Shown here: piece by piece, positions 60,291 to 64,000 of the stretch
How positions within the stretch are numbered: position 1 is the first letter of the stretch
Layout of the letters: each line of letters begins with the position of its first letter
Assembly (NCBI GenBank): GCA_016179045.1
Contig: JACOSL010000022.1
Coordinates: forward strand, 35,647-99,646
DNA length: 64,000 nt
Origin: Fimbriimonas ginsengisoli
Lineage (GTDB): Bacteria > Armatimonadota > Fimbriimonadia > Fimbriimonadales > Fimbriimonadaceae
Direction of reading: 5' to 3'
The notes under the pieces: generated by a model
The model's input: the letters and a program-made list of their open reading frames with translations, nothing else
Database searches by the model: none
Told to the model about the DNA's origin: nothing
Position numbers and translations under genes: made by a program

Positions 60291-60744
60291 GTGGCCGTTT
60301 GCCAGCCTGTTCCAGCCGAATTCCACCACGCCTACTGAGATCTCAGCCGACGGCGAGGGTTGAGTCATTGGCGTGCTTGACGCTTTTTCGAGATACGCCA
60401 CGGATGGCGATCTGGGCAGCGACGGCGAGCGAGCCCTTGGACGGGGCGAGCGACCCAGAGAGAAAAACCGCAACCCTGCCACACGGCGGGGGCGCTGAGG
60501 CGGCAGCCGAAGCGGGGGTGGTGCTCCGCCGCAGGCGGAGGTTGTTACTCAGGCTCGCGACCGTTCACCCTCCCCTTGCCCCTCCCTCAAGGGAGGGAAT
60601 GCTTTTTCTTGGCGTTCTGGCAGGGGGAGAGTTCTCAAATCGAGCACGAAAGCGCGGCAACCGTGCTTCCGACGCCAGCCTGCGGAGTGGATGCCGTGAA
60701 ATTATCGAAGACAACGGGCTCAGAGGCATCAAGGGGGCAAAGGG
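60291..60744. other. 454-base non-coding region containing repeat copy B
   Basis: No gene is supported. It carries the dispersed repeat at 60395-60597, ending in a CCCTCCC/GGGAGGG hairpin (60580-60597) with a T-run (60603-60607) that could also serve as a terminator for the upstream regulator. The 5' part (60291-60394) and 3' part (60608-60744) show nothing further. Confidence 0.6.
60395..60597 (+). repeat. Dispersed ~200-bp repeat, copy B
   Basis: This is the second copy of the element at 5049-5265, in opposite orientation, with the conserved blocks in the same order. One is an identical 19-mer (60475-60493). Its 3' end holds the terminator-like hairpin, and its 5' end has the ACGCCACGGATGGCG palindrome. 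Confidence 0.75.
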
Positions 60745-61092
60745 GTGATGTTTTTCGCCCTGGTCGATCCCCCTCGCCTCTGGTACGAGCCCCTGATCGC
60801 TCCCATCGTGCTGAGCGCGGCGGCTTTGTTCATCTATGTCAAGGCCAAGGGGATCGAAAAGTTTGAGCTGGCGCCACGTTGGAAGCTGCTGTGGCTCGCG
60901 CCTGTCTTGGCAGGTCTTGTCTACGGCGCGGCGATGGCGTGGCGCATGACCGACCCCTTCTATAACGGAGTGCTGGAAGGCAACAAGCGGCGCATGGCCC
61001 ACTATGCCTCCGCCGCTATCCCGGGCTTTGTGCTTGTCGGCGTGCTTGTTTTTGATGGCCTTACTCGGCGGGACCGGCGCGAACGTTACTAG
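60745..61092 (+). CDS. Small integral membrane protein of unknown function
   Basis: About 115 residues from a GTG (or the ATG one codon later), preceded by AAGGGGGCAAAGG. Three hydrophobic segments are predicted (about 15-35, 47-67, 86-106) separated by short charged loops, one with GNKRRMAHYASA. No family is recognised. It lies 35 bases upstream of the phenylalanine hydroxylase gene. Confidence 0.72.
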   Translation: MMFFALVDPPRLWYEPLIAPIVLSAAALFIYVKAKGIEKFELAPRWKLLWLAPVLAGLVYGAAMAWRMTDPFYNGVLEGNKRRMAHYASAAIPGFVLVGVLVFDGLTRRDRRERY

Positions 61093-61127
61093 AGCGGCGT
61101 TGTACACTCTAAGCGAGGCGAAAACCC

Positions 61128-62051
61128 GTGGCAACCATCAACAAGGAACTAAGCTCCATCCCGATCGGCCTGACCACCACCGAATCGCCCTTCATCGAGG
61201 AGGCCAAGCGCGCAGGGCAGCTTTACATCCAGCAGCCGTATCCGCTGTATTCGGACGAGAACCAGGACGCTTGGCGCAAGCTCTTTGCGCGCATGCGGCC
61301 CCGGTGGGAAAAGTACGCCAACCAGCACTTCATGGGCGGCATATCCCAGCTTTGCCTCGATCCAGAGCACATCCCCCACCTGGAGGACGTGAACAAGTTC
61401 CTTGAGCCCCTCACCCGGTTTAAGGCCAAGGCGGTGAGCGGTTACGTTCCCGCCTACATGTTCTTCGATTGCCTGCGCAACCGCGAATTTCCCACCACGA
61501 TCACGATCCGCCGCTCGGACAAGCTCGATTACCTGCCCGAGCCGGACATCTTTCACGACATCGCCGGCCACGTGCCGATGCACACCGACCCCGCCTTTGC
61601 CGACACCCTCGTGCGCTTTGGCGAGTGCGCGCAGACCGCCGCCTCTCTCGTGGCCAGCATCAAGGACGAAGATGAGAAGATCCACCACCTAACCAGCATC
61701 ATCAAGGCGATGGCGCGCTTCTTCTGGTTCACGATCGAGTTCGGGCTGATGAAGGAGAAGGAAGACCTGAAGGTGTATGGCAGCGGGTTGCTGTCGTCGT
61801 ATGGCGAGATTGCCCACTGCGTCGAATCGCCGCTGGTGCAGCGCTACCCGATCCAGCTCGAGTGGGTGATCAACCAGTACTTCGAGATCGACCATTACCA
61901 GCCGCTGCTGTTCTGGGTGGATTCGTTCGACCACCTGTTCTCGCTCGTGGACGAGCTGGAGAAGTGGATGAAGGCGGGGAAGCTGGAGAACGTCTCGCCC
62001 GGCGAGCCCGCGATCAGCGAGGCCGACCTGAAGAGCTTCCTGGCCGCGTAG
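61128..62051 (+). CDS. phhA: Phenylalanine 4-monooxygenase (aromatic amino acid hydroxylase)
   Basis: 307 residues from a GTG. The non-haem iron site is intact: PDIFHDIAGHVPMHTDP (H143, H148) and E204 in FTIEFGL. The C-terminal blocks FGLMKEKEDLKVYGSGLLSSYGE (split) and HYQPLLFWVDSFDHL agree. It converts phenylalanine to tyrosine using a pterin. There is no N-terminal regulatory ACT domain, as usual in bacteria. The pterin-recycling partner phhB is not adjacent. Confidence 0.94.
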   Translation: MATINKELSSIPIGLTTTESPFIEEAKRAGQLYIQQPYPLYSDENQDAWRKLFARMRPRWEKYANQHFMGGISQLCLDPEHIPHLEDVNKFLEPLTRFKAKAVSGYVPAYMFFDCLRNREFPTTITIRRSDKLDYLPEPDIFHDIAGHVPMHTDPAFADTLVRFGECAQTAASLVASIKDEDEKIHHLTSIIKAMARFFWFTIEFGLMKEKEDLKVYGSGLLSSYGEIAHCVESPLVQRYPIQLEWVINQYFEIDHYQPLLFWVDSFDHLFSLVDELEKWMKAGKLENVSPGEPAISEADLKSFLAA

Positions 62052-62112
62052 GTTGGGCGGCGCAATGAACACTGTCCACGAACAAATATCATATCTGTGC
62101 TAGAGTGGCCTC

Positions 62113-63633
62113 ATGAGCCGTTTTGGTTTCCTAAATTCTCCACTGTGGCGGACCAAGGGGCTGGCGATGTTCGCGTGCCTGGTGATCGTCATTCCGCAGA
62201 CTTTCGCGGGGGTCACCGCCATCAGCGGGATGTCGCTCGCCGGAATTAAGCAGGCTATCCAGATGGTGCGCGGCGTGCCGCAGTACAGCGATAGTCCCAC
62301 CGCCGTATGGCTCGGGCCAAATCCTGGGCGTGACGCGGACGGGCGCGGGATGTGGACGCAGACCGAACTCGACGATCTAGCAAAGGCGGCCAGAAACAAC
62401 GCCATCCAGTGGGGCACCGACGTGCTCTCGGCCTCGACCGAAGGCGGCGTGCTGCTGAGCAATGGCAACGGCGCGGGCGGAGGTGGCGCGCTGCCGTGGG
62501 AGCGCACCCTCGGCGACGTCAACTCCAACACCGGCAACAAGCTCACCCAGATTCCCCTTTTGGGATGGCCGGTGCGCGGGGGAGAGACCCTCGGCTTCAC
62601 CCTTTCCCATTCGAGCAAGGCCGCGCTCACCACCCAGTTCGGCGTCAACTGGCGGCTGTCGATGGACCCCTACGTCAGTGCGGGCGACACCAACGTGATT
62701 CTCGTCAAAGGCGACGGTCTGTACAGCAATCCCAACCTCATACCGCCCACCGGCATCCACGACAGCCTCACCGCGAATGCCAACGGCAGCTATACCTACA
62801 CCCCCAAGGACCAGAGCGTGTGGCAGTTCGATATAAACGGCTACGCGACCAGCTACACCGACCGCGCGGGCAATCGCACTACCGAGACCCGGGACTCGAG
62901 CGGCCGCATCACCACCCTCACCGATCCCACCACCCGCGCGCTAAGCTTCACCAACAACGGAAGCGGCCTCACCACCCGCATCACCGACACGAGCGGCCGC
63001 TATTGGCAGTTCGCCTACGATTCGTCCCTGAACCTCACCGGCATCACGATGCCCGCGCTTTCGGGCAGCAGCTACACCCGCAGCTTTGGCTACAATTCGC
63101 ACCACGCCATCACCAGCCACACCGACCTTCGCGGGAATGTGTGGAGCTACGGCTACGACTCCACCGGCGTGGTGCTCACGAGCGAGACCGACCCGCTGAG
63201 CAACGTGAACAGCTACAGCTACACCACGACCACTGGCGTATTGACCCAGCCCGGCAGCCTGACGAGCACGGACAACTACTCTTCGGGGCAGATCGCGAGC
63301 CGCGTCGACCCGGCCGGGTTCTCGGATGCCACCACCTGGGATTCGAGCAAGAACATCACGAGCTACACGGATTTGCGCGGCAAGGTATGGGGCTATACCT
63401 ACGATTCTAACGCCAACAAGCTGACCGAGACTAATCCGCTCTCCCAAGTCACGACTTGGACCTACAATTCGACCAACGATGTGCTCACGGTCAAAGACGC
63501 GCTCAATAACACAACCACCTTCACCTACAACTCGGTGGGAAGGCCGCTCACGGTGGTGAATCCACTTAGCAAACCAGGGTCACCAACACCTGGGACGGCT
63601 ACGGCGAGCTGCTCACGACCAAGGACGCCCTGA
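62113..63633 (+). CDS. Secreted YD-repeat (RHS-like) protein, 5' part before a frameshift
   Basis: A membrane helix or signal peptide (about residues 16-33) leads into a non-repeat region. From about residue 235, YD/RHS-type repeats follow (SYTDRAGNRTTETRDSSGRIT, split; SYGYDSTGVVLTSETDPLSN; TYDSNANKLTETNPLS). Such proteins form beta-barrel shells or cell-surface filaments with variable C-termini. The frame ends artificially: from 63571 the sequence continues the YD repeats in another frame after a single missing base. Confidence 0.85.
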   Translation: MSRFGFLNSPLWRTKGLAMFACLVIVIPQTFAGVTAISGMSLAGIKQAIQMVRGVPQYSDSPTAVWLGPNPGRDADGRGMWTQTELDDLAKAARNNAIQWGTDVLSASTEGGVLLSNGNGAGGGGALPWERTLGDVNSNTGNKLTQIPLLGWPVRGGETLGFTLSHSSKAALTTQFGVNWRLSMDPYVSAGDTNVILVKGDGLYSNPNLIPPTGIHDSLTANANGSYTYTPKDQSVWQFDINGYATSYTDRAGNRTTETRDSSGRITTLTDPTTRALSFTNNGSGLTTRITDTSGRYWQFAYDSSLNLTGITMPALSGSSYTRSFGYNSHHAITSHTDLRGNVWSYGYDSTGVVLTSETDPLSNVNSYSYTTTTGVLTQPGSLTSTDNYSSGQIASRVDPAGFSDATTWDSSKNITSYTDLRGKVWGYTYDSNANKLTETNPLSQVTTWTYNSTNDVLTVKDALNNTTTFTYNSVGRPLTVVNPLSKPGSPTPGTATASCSRPRTP

Positions 63634-64000
63634 ACAACACCACGATGTTGGCCTACACCGCCAACGGCGACCTCCAAACCGCGACCGACCCGCTCGGCAA
63701 CCAGGCGAGCCTCACCTACGATTCCCTTGGGCGAAAGCTCACCGCCACGAACCCCACCGGTAGCACCGAGAGCTTCGCCTACGACGAATGGTCGCGGCTC
63801 GTCACCCAGACCCATCCAGGCGGCTCGACCATCCAGACCGCCTACGACCGGGAAAACCACCCCACCTCGGTCACCGACGAACTATCCCACGCGACTACGC
63901 TCGCTTACGACGCGCGCGGCCTGCTCACGAGCCAAACCAACGCTCGCGGCGACGTGGAAAGCTACGCCTACGACGCGGATGGGCGGCGAACCAGCGTGAC
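63573..64000 (+). CDS. YD-repeat protein continuation in the third frame (3' end outside window)
   Basis: From 63573 the frame reads TRVTNTWDGYGELLTTKDALNNTT, LAYTANGDLQTATDPLGNQ, SLTYDSLGRKLTATNPTG and on to SYAYDADGRRTSV (pieces). This is the same YD-repeat protein after a 1-base deletion at 63571-63573 (AAACC; one base missing relative to an S-N-T-R reading). It stays open to the window edge. Whether this is a sequencing error, a real pseudogene or a programmed event cannot be seen from the sequence. Confidence 0.85.

Noticed and set aside
59724..60482. N-terminal extension of the FAH-family ORF
   Set aside because: The extension is antisense to the response regulator and runs into repeat copy B; family homology starts only at the TTG at 59723.
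1..64000. CRISPR array, rRNA or prophage
   Set aside because: No regularly spaced direct repeats, no rRNA motifs and no phage structural genes were seen.

Overview
The window (about 60% GC or more, dense, many 4-bp start/stop overlaps) looks like chromosome from a diderm bacterium, most likely of the Armatimonadota (Fimbriimonadia-like). This placement is inferred from the gene mix, not from a marker-gene tree. The mix includes a futalosine-pathway menaquinone gene (mqnC), an OstA/LptD-like outer-membrane protein, a GFTLVELL prepilin-type peptide, FtsEX with a LytM partner, RqcH, a GerMN/amidase pair, and many envelope and signalling proteins without close named relatives.

Layout. 1-3.7 kb: 3' end of alaS, then a tight ftsE-ftsX-LytM peptidase operon. 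3.9-5.05 kb: a 1157-bp IS481-like element with 50-bp terminal inverted repeats and a decayed transposase, lying beside one copy of a ~200-bp dispersed repeat; the second copy is at 60.4-60.6 kb. 5.3-8.1 kb: an unknown membrane-anchored protein and a zinc-finger-less dnaJ-hspR pair with a candidate HAIR operator. 8.2-13.8 kb: HDOD protein, aspartase/fumarase, LmeA-like protein, mqnC, and divergent rqcH. 13.8-18.3 kb: an ECF sigma / zinc anti-sigma / six-TM protein operon, divergent from the LptD-like gene. 18.3-28.7 kb: glycogen debranching enzyme, zinc-ribbon membrane protein, dnaE, an exported duplicated-domain protein, and smc. 28.8-37.4 kb: an exported Hcp-like protein, an S15/CocE hydrolase, a second ECF sigma with a fused anti-sigma/DUF4349 protein, PAP2 phosphatase, sucC and a MATE/ANKH-like transporter.

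37.4-41.7 kb holds the most unusual block: a four-gene operon of a DUF2294-like protein, a membrane histidine kinase, a response regulator with an unrecognised C-terminal domain, and a free-standing KdpD sensor half (ATP-binding plus USP domains, no kinase). It is followed by a structured, terminator-like RNA candidate. 41.7-47.4 kb: moeA, nitrilase-family hydrolase, M1-type peptidase, C39-like peptidase. 47.4-52.8 kb: a tiny prepilin-like peptide, MacA-like adaptor and MacB-like permease, GerMN protein and AmiC-type amidase. 52.9-53.7 kb: tRNA-Val(UAC) followed by an MNT/HepT toxin-antitoxin pair. 53.8-62 kb: REC-PAS-GGDEF cyclase; a minus-strand operon FAH-M16-GAF/HisKA_2 kinase-methyltransferase; single-domain response regulator with a good sigma-70 promoter; small membrane protein; phenylalanine hydroxylase. 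62.1 kb to the end: a secreted YD-repeat (RHS-like) protein interrupted by a single-base frameshift and running off the window.

Functional themes are envelope building and cell division (ftsEX/LytM, amidase/GerMN, LptD-like), two ECF sigma/anti-sigma switches, several phospho- and c-di-nucleotide signalling proteins, and housekeeping replication and translation genes. No CRISPR array, prophage or rRNA was seen.
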